Source: Blastomonas natatoria (GTDB taxonomy: Bacteria > Pseudomonadota > Alphaproteobacteria > Sphingomonadales > Sphingomonadaceae). From it: DNA of 64,000 nt. The stretch spans positions 1-64,000 of the forward strand of contig NZ_QJJM01000004.1 in assembly GCF_003201955.1 (NCBI RefSeq), written 5' to 3'. Positions 18,180 through 26,653 of the stretch are shown here, piece after piece. The notes under the pieces are model-generated. The model did not search any database. It saw only the letters and a list, made by a program, of their open reading frames with translations, and was not told where the DNA came from. The translations under genes were made by a program, and so were the position numbers. Numbering within the stretch: position 1 is the first letter of the stretch; the number at the start of each line of letters is the position of its first letter.

Positions 18180-18233
18180 GGCGCGCGCCATCGGCTACAC
18201 GCTTCACCCAACTTTTCGCGACAGGAGACTTTC

Positions 18234-18737
18234 ATGTCCGAAACATCGCATGACATATCGACGCTGAATGAGCAGAGCGCGACGACCTTCGATAGCATCG
18301 ATGGCTATACCGACGCGTCCAAGAGCTCGGACAATCCGCGCTTTGCCGCCCTGCTCACCGCGCGTTCGGTGGAACGCGAGGCCGCGATCAGAATGCTGCG
18401 GACCGAAGTGATCCGGCTGGGCGGCAGGCCGGATGACAGTGGCACCGTGCTGCGCGGTGCGCACAGGATGTTCATGAACCTCAAATCGGTCATCATCGGT
18501 CGAGGCCAATCCGCGATAATCGCCGAGGTCGAACAGGGCGAAGATCACATCAAGGCCAAGTTCGAAGACGCGATCGCCGACGGCGATCTCTCCCCGCAGG
18601 TGATGCATACGATCCGCGAATGCTATGTCTCGACCAAGCAGGGACATGACGAGATGCGCAACCTGAAGCTTTCAACGAACCTGACGCATCCGCCACGCGT
18701 GCGGGCGACGGGGTTGCCCCGGCACCGGTCCGCATAG
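18234..18737 (+). CDS. PA2169-type four-helix-bundle protein (DUF2383)
   Basis: Encodes 167 residues with the DUF2383 pattern: a ferritin-like up-down helix set including RSVEREAAIRMLRTEVIRLG, then GTVLRGAHRMFMNLKSVI, and EVEQGEDHIKAKFEDAI. Members are small cytoplasmic proteins found beside stress genes. Glutamate and histidine pairs resemble metal ligands, but I cannot show metal binding. AGGAGA lies before the ATG. The last 20 residues are basic and less conserved-looking. It belongs to the same run of small stress-type genes as the CsbD-like and cupin genes. Confidence 0.82.
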   Translation: MSETSHDISTLNEQSATTFDSIDGYTDASKSSDNPRFAALLTARSVEREAAIRMLRTEVIRLGGRPDDSGTVLRGAHRMFMNLKSVIIGRGQSAIIAEVEQGEDHIKAKFEDAIADGDLSPQVMHTIRECYVSTKQGHDEMRNLKLSTNLTHPPRVRATGLPRHRSA

Positions 18738-18837
18738 CTTGGCCGGTATATTGCTGCGCTCGTGAAACAGGCACTATCGGGCGCAGTAATAGGTTTGCCG
18801 CCAACCGCACGCCGATGCCCGTTCGAGGAGACAGATC

Positions 18838-19317
18838 ATGAACCGCGATGCCTCGAGAATCGCAGATATTGGACCGCAGCCCCAATCGTTCGATATTGAA
18901 CGCGCGACGAATGCGAACCTGGATTACCGGTCAGTTGCTTGGAGCGGTCGATACCTGCAGGTCACGCTGATGGCAATCCCGGTCAGGGGCGACATTGGCC
19001 TGGAGGCGCACCCCGAGACCGATCAGTTCATCCGGCTTGAGGCAGGCAAGGGCCGGGTGCGGATGGGCACATCGGCGGATTGTTTGACGTTCGACAGCGA
19101 AGTGTCCGATGGCTGGTGCGTCATCGTGCCAGCGGGAACGTGGCACAACATTGCCAACACCGGCACCGTCCCGATGCAGCTCTACACGATCTACGCGCCT
19201 GCCCATCACAAGCCCGCAAAGGTGCAAGCTACGCAGGCCTTGGCGGCAAGCGATGATGATGACCGGCCCGCAGACTGGTCAGTCCAGCCCCATCAGGAAG
19301 CCGACAAGCACGGCTGA
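18838..19317 (+). CDS. Cupin domain protein
   Basis: Encodes 159 residues with a single cupin beta-barrel. Motif 1 is degenerate (HPETDQFIRLEAGKGRVRMG retains a histidine and glutamate-like ligands) and motif 2 is PAGTWHNIANTG with its histidine. An aspartate-rich tail (ASDDDDRPAD) follows the barrel. Such stand-alone cupins bind a metal and act as small enzymes or sensors; the substrate cannot be read from sequence. The ribosome-binding site GAGGAG is strong. It closes the small-gene group and is followed by the decayed restriction-modification fragment. Confidence 0.85.
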   Translation: MNRDASRIADIGPQPQSFDIERATNANLDYRSVAWSGRYLQVTLMAIPVRGDIGLEAHPETDQFIRLEAGKGRVRMGTSADCLTFDSEVSDGWCVIVPAGTWHNIANTGTVPMQLYTIYAPAHHKPAKVQATQALAASDDDDRPADWSVQPHQEADKHG

Positions 19318-19507
19318 CCACCATGTCCTCCGAGCGCAGCAATGTGTGCAAAAGACGATATCCCAACCGGCGTCGTTGGTTTGAAAACTCTCGCCACTTT
19401 TCCCGCAGAGCGGCATCATTGTCCCCGACGGATGGGTCGTGTACGCTTTTGCGGTCGGCTTCGATGATACGGCAAGCCCACCGTTCGCTCATCCAATTGT
19501 GCGGTAG

Positions 19508-19785
19508 GTCCGACAGCACCCGCGCAAAGGGCGGAACCGCGCGGCGCTGCACGCCCGGATGGACCCGCGCGATGCTGCAGGCGAAGGGTCAGGCCGAACG
19601 CTATGCCAAGGCGCTGCCGATCGATCACGGCCGGCCGCCGATCCTGCTGATCGCCGATATCGGCTATTGCATCGACGTGCACGCCGACTTTACCGGCACC
19701 GGCAAAGCCTATGCCAAGTTCCCCGACCGGGCGTTGGACCGCAGGATTCTGGACGACCTGCACGACGATAAGGTGCGCGAGCGGC
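19508..19785 (+). pseudogene. Remnant of a second restriction-modification gene
   Basis: This stretch aligns without a single gap to positions 498-775 of the first gene in the window, with 30 mismatches in 278 nt by hand count (89% identity). It covers the end of the nuclease domain (GWTRAMLQAKGQAERYAKAL and IADIGYCIDVHADFTGTGKA). Homology stops abruptly on both sides, and the surrounding open frame (19323-19940) has no family similarity outside the block. It is a fragment of a paralogue or of an earlier copy, not a functional gene. No transposase or flanking repeat was seen. The rest of the region from 19318 to 20105 holds nothing else I can recognise. Confidence 0.85.
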
Positions 19786-20105
19786 GTTCAGTTCCGCGTT
19801 TTGAACTCGGCAGCAGGGCGCGCGGTCGTGCCCGTTTCGGGGGTGAATACCGCAGTGAATTCAGCAGGATTTCCGAAAAAGCACATCCAGGGATCGTCCG
19901 CCCGATCGTGCCTTCTGATCGCTCCGGAGTTGATGCCTAAAGCGGATCACTGCTTTGCAGGCGACCGTTATTCGGTGAATTCTTGACGAAATACCACTTC
20001 TCATTGGCTCAGGATGAGCATGAAAGCGGACAAGCTGGACGCAATGTGTCGGCATTGGACAAGATCAGTTTCATCAATCGGAAATCGATCCGGATTGCCT
20101 CTGCC

Positions 20106-21863
20106 TCAAATCAGACCGCGTGCCTCGTCGGCCAGCGGCGAAGGAGCATCCTCACCCGTGTCATTGGCCAGCGCGGCAAAGGCGCTGTCCTGCGACAGGA
20201 ACACCTTGCCGGAAAGATGTTCGAGCAGATGGCTCCGCTTCAGCCGGTCCATTACGGGACCCTTCACTTCCGAAAGGTGCAGCCGGATTTCGCCATCGGC
20301 AAGGCGGTGGTTGATCGCTTCAAGGCTTTCGAGGCCAGAGGCGTCGATCGCGTTGACCGCGCTCGCCATCAGCACCACGTGCCGCAGGGCGGGCCGCTCG
20401 GCCACCTGCTCAAGCACATATTCTTCCAGCCAGCGGGCGTTGAGATAGGTCAGGCTTTCATCGACGCGTATGGTCAGCAGGTGCGGCAGGGTGAGCACCT
20501 TGTGGCGCTCCACATTCCGGAAATGCTCGGTGCCCGGCACTCGCCCTACAATCGCGGCGTGAGGACGGCTTGCGCGCCACAGATAGAGGAGCAGGCCAAC
20601 GCCGACGCCCGCGATCACGCCCATCTCCACTCCGGCCAGCAGCGTGACCGCAATGGTGGCGGCATGGGCTGCGAAATCTGCCCTGGAATAGGCCCAGAGA
20701 TGACGCGGGGTCCTGAAGTCGACGAGGCTCAGCACCGCGACGATGATCGTCGCGGCGAGGGTCGCATGGGGCAGATTGTAGAGCAGCGGCGTCAGGAACA
20801 GGCTGGCAAGCGCGATGCCGACGGCGGTAAAGGCCCCCGCTGCCGGGGTCTGCGCGCCCGCATCGAAATTGACCACCGATCGTGCAAAGCCACCTGTCAC
20901 CGGATAGCCGCCCGACAATGCGCTGGCGATGTTCGAAGCCCCCAGCCCGACCAGTTCCTGATCCGGCACGATCCGCTGGCGCCGCTTGGCAGCGAGCGTC
21001 TGCGCAACCGAGACACTCTCGACAAAGCCGATCACCGAAATCAGCAGCGCGGGCACCCATAGCGACTCGATCAGGCCAAGGTCGGTCGACGGCAGCATGA
21101 AAGGCGGCAGGCCCTGCGGAATCGCGCCGACGATCGAGACGCCGCGCGCCTCCAGACCGAAGCCCATGACCGCCAGGATCGACAGAGCCACCGCCACCAC
21201 CGGTCCGGCCTTGGCGGTCATGTCAGCTGCGCGAGGGGAAAGACCCAGGCCTTGCAGGGCAGGTTTCAGGCCCTTTCTCACCCAGAACAGGAACAAGGTC
21301 GCGGGGATGCCGATGGCCAGCGTCGCCAGGTTGATATTTCCCAGCTGGCTCACGAGACCGGCCAGCATCTGCGGCCATGTCTCCCCGCCTGCCTTGACGC
21401 CGAGAATGTGCTTCAGCTGGCTGGTGGCGATCAGCACGCCGCTCGCGGATATGAACCCGCTGATCACCGGATGCGAGAGCAGGTTGGCGAGGAAGCCCAG
21501 TCGCAGCAGGCCCAGCACCACCAGCATCGCACCCGAAAGCGCGGCGAGCGTGATCGCCGCCTCCCAATAGGCCGCCGTCCCCGGCACCGCCACTGCGCCC
21601 GCCGCGCTCGCGGTCATCAGCGAGACCACCGCCACCGGGCCGACGGCCAATGTCCGGCTGGTCCCGAACACGGCATAGGCGAACAGTGGCAGGATCGAGG
21701 CGTAAAGGCCGACGACCGGCGGCAGCCCCGCGAGCATCGCATAGGCAAGGCTTTGCGGGATCAGCATGATCGTCACGATCACCGCCGCCAGCAGATCGCT
21801 GGTCAGCGCAGGACGATCATATTGCCGGCCCCATTCGAGGATGGGGAAGAAGCGCGCGAGCAT
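20106..21863 (-). CDS. SulP family anion permease with STAS domain
   Basis: Encodes 585 residues: a SulP/SLC26 membrane core of about 12-14 segments (opening MLARFFPILEW, then LIPQSLAYAMLAGLPPVVGLY, the family signature) and a C-terminal STAS domain (about 440-560) with the loop VNAIDASGLESL. SulP proteins carry sulfate, bicarbonate or other anions. As the last gene of the sulfide/persulfide operon, starting 12 nt after the SQR-type gene stop, it probably moves sulfate or sulfite formed by sulfur oxidation. That substrate is inferred from context. The start codon has AAAGGCG upstream. Confidence 0.9.
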   Translation of the reverse strand: MLARFFPILEWGRQYDRPALTSDLLAAVIVTIMLIPQSLAYAMLAGLPPVVGLYASILPLFAYAVFGTSRTLAVGPVAVVSLMTASAAGAVAVPGTAAYWEAAITLAALSGAMLVVLGLLRLGFLANLLSHPVISGFISASGVLIATSQLKHILGVKAGGETWPQMLAGLVSQLGNINLATLAIGIPATLFLFWVRKGLKPALQGLGLSPRAADMTAKAGPVVAVALSILAVMGFGLEARGVSIVGAIPQGLPPFMLPSTDLGLIESLWVPALLISVIGFVESVSVAQTLAAKRRQRIVPDQELVGLGASNIASALSGGYPVTGGFARSVVNFDAGAQTPAAGAFTAVGIALASLFLTPLLYNLPHATLAATIIVAVLSLVDFRTPRHLWAYSRADFAAHAATIAVTLLAGVEMGVIAGVGVGLLLYLWRASRPHAAIVGRVPGTEHFRNVERHKVLTLPHLLTIRVDESLTYLNARWLEEYVLEQVAERPALRHVVLMASAVNAIDASGLESLEAINHRLADGEIRLHLSEVKGPVMDRLKRSHLLEHLSGKVFLSQDSAFAALANDTGEDAPSPLADEARGLI

Positions 21864-21875
21864 GACGGGACGCCT

Positions 21876-23102
21876 TTACTGAGCGATCAGGCCGCCGGGG
21901 CCGGCCAGCCATTCGCGGCCCTTGAGCATCCCGTTCCAGTAGATCCACGGTAGCAGATCGGCCTTGAGCATCCAGGACAGGCGCGCAGGCCGCGTGCCGT
22001 CTATCAGCCAGGTCGGAAAGCTGGGGGCGAGCTTGCCGCCATAGGCAAATTCGGCGAGCACGATCTTGCCGCGCTCGACCGTGAGCGGGCACGAGCCATA
22101 GCCATCGTAACCCGCTGTCGGGCCCTTCCGGTCGAGCTGTCTGAGGGCGTTCACCGCGACCACGGGCGCCTGCTTGCGGGCTGCCGCAGCCGTCTTGGCA
22201 TTGGGCGTCGAACCGCCGTCGCCCAGGCCGAAGACATTGGGATAGCGCACGTGTTGCAGCGTATGCTGGTCGACATCGGTAAAGCCGCTCGCCGCTGCCA
22301 GCGAACTGTCCGCAAGAAACTGCGGGGCGACCTGCGGGGGAACGACATGGAGCATGTCGAAGCCGACCGTCTCCTCACCCTCGGCAGTCGTGAAGGTCGC
22401 CTGCCTGGCGGGACCATCCACCGCCACGAGATTGCTGCCAAGCTCCAGCTGGATGCCGTATTTGTGGACATATTCCATCAGCGCAGGAACATAGTCCGCC
22501 ACCCCGAACAGGACCTGGCCCGCGTTGCGGAATTGCACCTCGATATCGCCCAGCACGCCCGTTCGCCGCCAGTGATCGCAGGCGAGATACATTGCCTTTT
22601 GCGGAGCACCTGCGCACTTGATCGGCATCGGCGGCTGAGAAAATATCGCCCGCCCGGCCCGCGTGGCCTGAACCAGCTCCCAGGTATAGGGGGCAAGATC
22701 GGAGCGATAGTTGGACGTCACCCCGTTCCGGCCCAGCGCGGCCTCGAGCCCTGCGATCTTCTCCCAGGCCAGGCGGATGCCGGGGGCGACGATCAGCACG
22801 TCGTAGGTCAGCGTGCTGCCGTCCGCGAGTGTTACCTGATTGGTGTCGGGCTGGAAGCTGGCACAGGCCTGTTTCACCCATGTCGTGCCCTTGGGCATGA
22901 CGCTTGCCATCGGGCGCATGGTCGTGGCCACATCGAAAACGCCCCCGCCGACCATCGTCCATCCCGGCTGATAAGCATGGGTATCGGATGGTTCGACAAT
23001 CGCGATGTCGAGGCCGGGTCGGCGCTTCAGCATCGAGGCTGCTGTCGCGATCCCGGCTGCGCCGCCGCCGATCACGACGACTGTGTGCTTGGTGTTGACC
23101 AT
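21876..23102 (-). CDS. Sulfide:quinone oxidoreductase-type flavoprotein
   Basis: Encodes 408 residues with an N-terminal FAD-binding GGGAAG motif in VVVIGGGAAGIATAASML and the SQR-family segment AYQPGWTMVGGG. Cysteines sit where SQR uses them for the persulfide bridge: KCAGAPQKAMYL in the middle and GYGSCPLTVERG near the end, plus one at CASFQ. The FAD-closing motif VFGLGDGGS is present. SQR oxidises sulfide to sulfane sulfur and passes electrons to quinone at the inner membrane. A GGGATAGGA site precedes the ATG. It lies between a DUF442 sulfur transferase and the SulP permease, 27 nt from the former, in the same operon. Confidence 0.88.
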   Translation of the reverse strand: MVNTKHTVVVIGGGAAGIATAASMLKRRPGLDIAIVEPSDTHAYQPGWTMVGGGVFDVATTMRPMASVMPKGTTWVKQACASFQPDTNQVTLADGSTLTYDVLIVAPGIRLAWEKIAGLEAALGRNGVTSNYRSDLAPYTWELVQATRAGRAIFSQPPMPIKCAGAPQKAMYLACDHWRRTGVLGDIEVQFRNAGQVLFGVADYVPALMEYVHKYGIQLELGSNLVAVDGPARQATFTTAEGEETVGFDMLHVVPPQVAPQFLADSSLAAASGFTDVDQHTLQHVRYPNVFGLGDGGSTPNAKTAAAARKQAPVVAVNALRQLDRKGPTAGYDGYGSCPLTVERGKIVLAEFAYGGKLAPSFPTWLIDGTRPARLSWMLKADLLPWIYWNGMLKGREWLAGPGGLIAQ

Positions 23103-23129
23103 GTCCTATCCCTCGCTGAGCGCGCAGCC

Positions 23130-23549
23130 CTAGCCGCTTGCTTCCATCCGCTCGGCGAGCGCCGAGAGGTCATATCCGGCCGCACCAGCACGGCTGAGCC
23201 GCTCGGCGACGGTCCGTCCGTGCACGTTCGCCAGTGCATCGAGCGTCGCGGCTCGGGTGCCTGTGCGGCAATAGGCCAGCACCCTGCCCTGCGTTCCGCG
23301 CCGGATCGCGCCAAAGGCCGCGATGGCAGCGGGCGGGAAGATGCCGCCGGTGACCGGAATGTGATGAAAGGCCATACCTGCAGCCTGCGCCGCATCGCGC
23401 ATCGCATCGAGCGGCGGCTGACCCGGCTCCTCGCAATCCGGGCGCGTGCAGATGACGGCGACAAAGCCATGTCCGGCAAGAGCGGCAAGCTCCTGCGGCT
23501 GTATCTGCCCGGCAACAGCAAGGCCATCGTCGATCACTTTGAGTTCCAT
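23130..23549 (-). CDS. TIGR01244 (DUF442) family sulfur transferase/phosphatase-like protein
   Basis: Encodes 139 residues of the tyrosine-phosphatase-like DUF442 fold, with the P-loop AYCRTGTRA in place of HCxxxxxR. In other bacteria this domain is fused to a persulfide dioxygenase (the Blh protein) or stands beside it, and is thought to move sulfane sulfur. Here it is separate, with two YeeE/YedE genes between it and the dioxygenase. The start ATG overlaps the upstream stop by one base (TGATG), showing translational coupling. Upstream in-frame residues are a shadow of the preceding gene. Confidence 0.87.
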   Translation of the reverse strand: MELKVIDDGLAVAGQIQPQELAALAGHGFVAVICTRPDCEEPGQPPLDAMRDAAQAAGMAFHHIPVTGGIFPPAAIAAFGAIRRGTQGRVLAYCRTGTRAATLDALANVHGRTVAERLSRAGAAGYDLSALAERMEASG

Positions 23550-23968
23550 CACCCGTGCCCTTCCATCAGCCGGACCACCAGCATTCCGGCAAGCATCGCA
23601 GCGACGAAGATCGCTGCCGAGCCGGGTGCGATCGCGAGCGCCGCAAAGCCCGGCCCGGGGCACAGCCCGGCAATCCCCCAGCCAATCCCGAACAGCGCCG
23701 ATCCTCCGACCAGGCGGGGGGTCAGGTCGTTGCGGTCGGGCAGCGAGAACCGTTCCGCAAAGACGGGGCGCTGCATCCGCCGCTGCATCATCCAGGCCAG
23801 CGCCATGACCAGCACTGCTCCGCCCATCACGAAGGCCAGCGTCGGGTCCCAATCGCCGAACAGATCAAGAAAGCCCCGCACCCGTGCCGGATCGGTCATG
23901 CCGCCGACAGTCAGCCCCGCGCCGAAAATCGTGCCAGCTGCGAGCGGAACGATGATACGGCGCATCAT
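23549..23968 (-). CDS. YeeE/YedE (DUF6691) family sulfur-compound transporter, subunit 2
   Basis: Encodes 139 residues, hydrophobic throughout, with the family motifs GAGLTVGGMTDPARVRGFLD and GIAGLCPGPG. The cysteine in the latter is the residue proposed to relay thiol-bound sulfur through the channel. The protein is one half of a split YeeE/YedE (PmpB-like) transporter. Its start (MMRR) overlaps the upstream half by a few bases and its end overlaps the DUF442 start, so the three are translationally coupled. Uptake of thiosulfate or another sulfur species is inferred from family and context. Confidence 0.87.
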   Translation of the reverse strand: MMRRIIVPLAAGTIFGAGLTVGGMTDPARVRGFLDLFGDWDPTLAFVMGGAVLVMALAWMMQRRMQRPVFAERFSLPDRNDLTPRLVGGSALFGIGWGIAGLCPGPGFAALAIAPGSAAIFVAAMLAGMLVVRLMEGHG

Positions 23969-24405
23969 GGCAGCACTTCCAGCCCGAGCGCGTTCATCGC
24001 CGCGACGGTGGCAAAGCCGGTCGCCATGAAGGTTGCCACCGCGACGAGCGATCGTTGCGAGAGTCGGCTGATGCCGCACACCCCGTGTCCGCTGGTACAG
24101 CCCGAGCCGAGCCGCGTACCGATGCCAACGATAAGCCCCGCGATCATGAGCGTGCCAGGGGCGGCAAAGCTGGGCGTCGGCAGCTCGGTGACAACAACCG
24201 CTCCAAGCGGAAGGCCGATGACGAAGGCCCACGCACCTATACGCGGCATGGAGCTGTCCGCCAGCCCGAAGGCGCGGGCGGCGATACCGGACACCCCGGC
24301 GATCCGCCCGGCCCCCAGCAGCATGATCGCAGCCGCCAGCCCGATCATCACCCCGCCCGCAAGACCCGCGAGCGGGGCCGCATCAGGAAATCCCGGCAGG
24401 GTCAT
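23965..24405 (-). CDS. YeeE/YedE family sulfur-compound transporter, subunit 1
   Basis: Encodes 146 residues with about five membrane segments. The central motif GIGTRLGSGCTSGHGVCGISRLS holds two cysteines that mark the conserved pore of YeeE/YedE proteins (PmpA-like half). It pairs with the following gene; together they equal one full-length transporter. The start overlaps the end of the dioxygenase gene by 4 nt (ATGA). Co-occurrence with persulfide dioxygenase and an SQR-type enzyme is the usual setting for this pair. Confidence 0.87.
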   Translation of the reverse strand: MTLPGFPDAAPLAGLAGGVMIGLAAAIMLLGAGRIAGVSGIAARAFGLADSSMPRIGAWAFVIGLPLGAVVVTELPTPSFAAPGTLMIAGLIVGIGTRLGSGCTSGHGVCGISRLSQRSLVAVATFMATGFATVAAMNALGLEVLP

Positions 24406-25334
24406 ACGGCATTGACCGGGATCTTGAGGTAGGTGACGCCGTTATCGTCCGGCGGCGGAAAATGACCGGCGCGCATGTTCACCTGCACGCTCGGCAGGAT
24501 CAGGCGCGGCATGTCGAGCGTCGCATCGCGTGCCTCGCGCATCTGCACGAACTCGTCCTCGGTGATGCCGTCATGGGCATGGATATTGCCCTCGCGCTCG
24601 GCTGCTACCGTGGTCTCCCACACATAGGTCGTGCGGCCCTTGGGCAGATAGTCGTGGCACATGAACAGCCGGGTTTCCGGCGGCAGCGAGAGGATGCGGC
24701 GCAGCGAACGGAACAGCTGGCGCGCATCACCGCCGGGAAAATCGGCGCGCGCCGTGCCGTAATCGGGCATGAACATCGTATCGCCCACAAACACCGCCTC
24801 ACCCACGACATAGGCAATGTCGGCAGGGGTGTGGCCGGGGACGTGCATCACCGTGACCGGCAGACTGCCGATGGTGAACGTGTCGCCATCCCTGAACAAC
24901 GCATCGAACTGAGACCCGTCGCGTTCGAAATCGGTACCGGCATTGAACAGCTTGCCGAACACGTTCTGCACCGTCGTGATATTGGCACCAATCGCGATCT
25001 TCCCGCCCAGCTTCTCCTGCAGATAGGGAGCAGCCGAGAAATGGTCGGCATGAGCATGGGTCTCGAGCAGCCATATCACTTTCAGATTATGCGAAGTGAT
25101 ATAGTCAATCACTCTGTCGGCAGACGCAGTGGCGGTGCGACCAGAATTGGGATCGAAATCGAGCACCGAGTCGACGACCGCCGCCTCCATGGTGGCCGGA
25201 TCGTGGACCACATAGGTCACCGTAAAGGTTGCAGGGTCAAAAAAGCTCGCGATTTCGGGGCGCACCGCAGCATCAGAAGCAGCGCGTAAAACCTGTTCGG
25301 TCGCCGTATCAAGCACAGCATCAGTCCGGGTCAT
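24402..25334 (-). CDS. MBL-fold persulfide dioxygenase (ETHE1/Blh-like)
   Basis: Encodes 310 residues of the metallo-beta-lactamase fold with the mononuclear-iron ligand set H93-x-H95-x-D97-H98 (THAHADHF), a later histidine in MHVPGHTPADI, the aspartate in VFVGDTMFMPDYG, and CHDYLPKG. These are the hallmarks of persulfide dioxygenases, which oxidise glutathione persulfide to sulfite. A 30-residue N-terminal extension precedes the fold. I chose ATGACCCGG because GGAGAG lies just upstream. It is the first gene of the six-gene sulfur operon and faces the peroxiredoxin-ArsR pair across a 74-nt gap. Expression is likely controlled by that ArsR protein. Confidence 0.88.
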   Translation of the reverse strand: MTRTDAVLDTATEQVLRAASDAAVRPEIASFFDPATFTVTYVVHDPATMEAAVVDSVLDFDPNSGRTATASADRVIDYITSHNLKVIWLLETHAHADHFSAAPYLQEKLGGKIAIGANITTVQNVFGKLFNAGTDFERDGSQFDALFRDGDTFTIGSLPVTVMHVPGHTPADIAYVVGEAVFVGDTMFMPDYGTARADFPGGDARQLFRSLRRILSLPPETRLFMCHDYLPKGRTTYVWETTVAAEREGNIHAHDGITEDEFVQMREARDATLDMPRLILPSVQVNMRAGHFPPPDDNGVTYLKIPVNAV

Positions 25335-25408
25335 GGCATCTCTCCAAATCACTTTCATAAAATGAGTATATATATTGCAATCCTGATGTCAAGTGATATG
25401 AGGACGCG
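25335..25408. promoter_or_regulatory. Divergent promoter between sulfur operon and peroxiredoxin-arsR
   Basis: The 74-nt gap is AT-rich in its centre (GTATATATATTG at 25366-25377). It contains TCAT-AAA-ATGA at 25355-25365 and a wider inverted repeat ATCACTT (25348-25354) / AAGTGAT (25391-25397). These are candidate sites for the adjacent ArsR-type repressor. No match to a published operator could be tested. Confidence 0.5.
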
Positions 25409-26071
25409 ATGAACCAGCCCAACCCTTCCGCCCCCACGAATGCTCCCCCGTGCGCCGGTCTGCGTATCGGTGATCTTGCGCCCGATTTTGAAGCGCGCAG
25501 CACGATCGGCCCGGTCCGGCTTTCATCGTTCCGAGGACGCTGGCTGATCCTGTTCTCGCATCCGGCGGACTTCACTCCGGTATGCACGACGGAATTCATC
25601 GCCCTTGCCCGCGAGGCCGCCGCTTTCGACGCGCGCGATTGCGCGCTGATGGCGCTCTCCGTCGACAGCCTGTTCTCGCACTTTGCCTGGCTGCGAATGA
25701 TCCGCGACCGCTTCGGGGTGGAGGTGCGCTTTCCGATCCTCGAAGACCCGACGCTGGTGATCGGCCGCGCATTCGGCATGGTGTCTGCGCAGGACAGCGA
25801 CAGCGCGACGGTGCGCACGACATTCTTCATCGATCCCAAGGGCGTGATCCGGGCGATGACATGCTATCCGGCCAATCTCGGCCGCTCGATTCCCGAGATG
25901 CTGCGCATCATCGACGGCCTTCAGGCGATCGATGCGCGGGGCGGCCTTGCGCCGGCCAACTGGCAGCCTGGCGAGGCGCTGCTGTGTCCGCCAACCCATG
26001 ATCTGGACGCTGTCTTCAAGTCCGAGGACGCTGTCGGCTGGTTCCTGCGCGATAGCGGAGATCAGGGCTGA
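25409..26071 (+). CDS. Peroxiredoxin (AhpC/TSA, Prx6-like)
   Basis: Encodes 220 residues with a thioredoxin-like fold and the peroxidatic-cysteine motif HPADFTPVCTTE. The C-terminal extension (NWQPGEALLCPPTHD) is that of the Prx6 subfamily and carries a further cysteine. The enzyme reduces hydrogen peroxide, organic peroxides or possibly polysulfides in the cytoplasm. It overlaps the arsR gene by one base (TGATG) and diverges from the sulfur operon, so it may guard against reactive sulfur species as much as oxygen species. The last point is inference. Confidence 0.9.
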   Translation: MNQPNPSAPTNAPPCAGLRIGDLAPDFEARSTIGPVRLSSFRGRWLILFSHPADFTPVCTTEFIALAREAAAFDARDCALMALSVDSLFSHFAWLRMIRDRFGVEVRFPILEDPTLVIGRAFGMVSAQDSDSATVRTTFFIDPKGVIRAMTCYPANLGRSIPEMLRIIDGLQAIDARGGLAPANWQPGEALLCPPTHDLDAVFKSEDAVGWFLRDSGDQG

Positions 26072-26418
26072 TGAGCGACGACGATCTGATCGAAACGCTC
26101 AAGGCGCTGGCCCATCCCGTGCGCTGGCGCGTTCTGTGCGCCCTCGCCACCGGCGAGCGCAATGTTGGCGAGATCGAAGCGGCAACCGGGATCGGTCAGC
26201 CCGGGCTTTCGCAGCAGCTTGGCGTGTTGCGCAAGGCGGGCCTGGTGACCACTCGCAAGGAAGCCAAGCTGGTCTTCTATGCCATTGCCGACAATCCGGT
26301 CGAAGGCGCGCTCGCCCGGATCGCCGCGTTGAGCGGTGACGCGCGTACCCCTGCCCCGCAGTCCGCCGTCATGGAAACACCGGCGCCTGGCGTCGCGAAT
26401 TTCGCAAGAATGTTCTGA
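26071..26418 (+). CDS. ArsR family transcriptional regulator
   Basis: Encodes 115 residues of a winged helix protein: LAHPVRWRVLCALATGERNV, then the recognition helix region IGQPGLSQQLGVLRKAGLVTTRKE and the wing KLVFYAIAD. Sulfur-sensing ArsR proteins (BigR, SqrR) use a pair of cysteines that form a polysulfide link. This one has a single cysteine, C23, so its sensing chemistry would have to differ (inter-subunit link or another ligand). It is coupled to the peroxiredoxin gene and faces the sulfur operon, which strongly suggests it represses both. No gene follows until about 26654; the 235-nt gap shows nothing notable. Confidence 0.9.
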   Translation: MSDDDLIETLKALAHPVRWRVLCALATGERNVGEIEAATGIGQPGLSQQLGVLRKAGLVTTRKEAKLVFYAIADNPVEGALARIAALSGDARTPAPQSAVMETPAPGVANFARMF

Positions 26419-26653
26419 CTTCCCGGCCGATCGGCTTCAGCGCAGCATGCGTGCCGCCACAAGTCCTTCATGTCAGCGGGTCCCGCCCCGTGCCTAAAAA
26501 GTCCGTGGCCCTGGTGCGAGCAGCCCGCACGAGTTCGCCTGATGCCGCCGATCTGCGGCGCTGATCCAGCCGGTCGGAAAAGGCCCGCAGGAACTCTCGG
26601 GGCGCGCGCTCGTAACCCTGTTGCCTGTGCCGGCATCAAGGATTGTGAGACGC

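Noticed and set aside
16611-18837. EcfG-type general stress promoters (GGAAC with a downstream GTT) before the small stress genes
   Set aside because: Scanning the gaps by eye found no convincing pair of boxes; the one GGAAC belongs to a ribosome-binding site.
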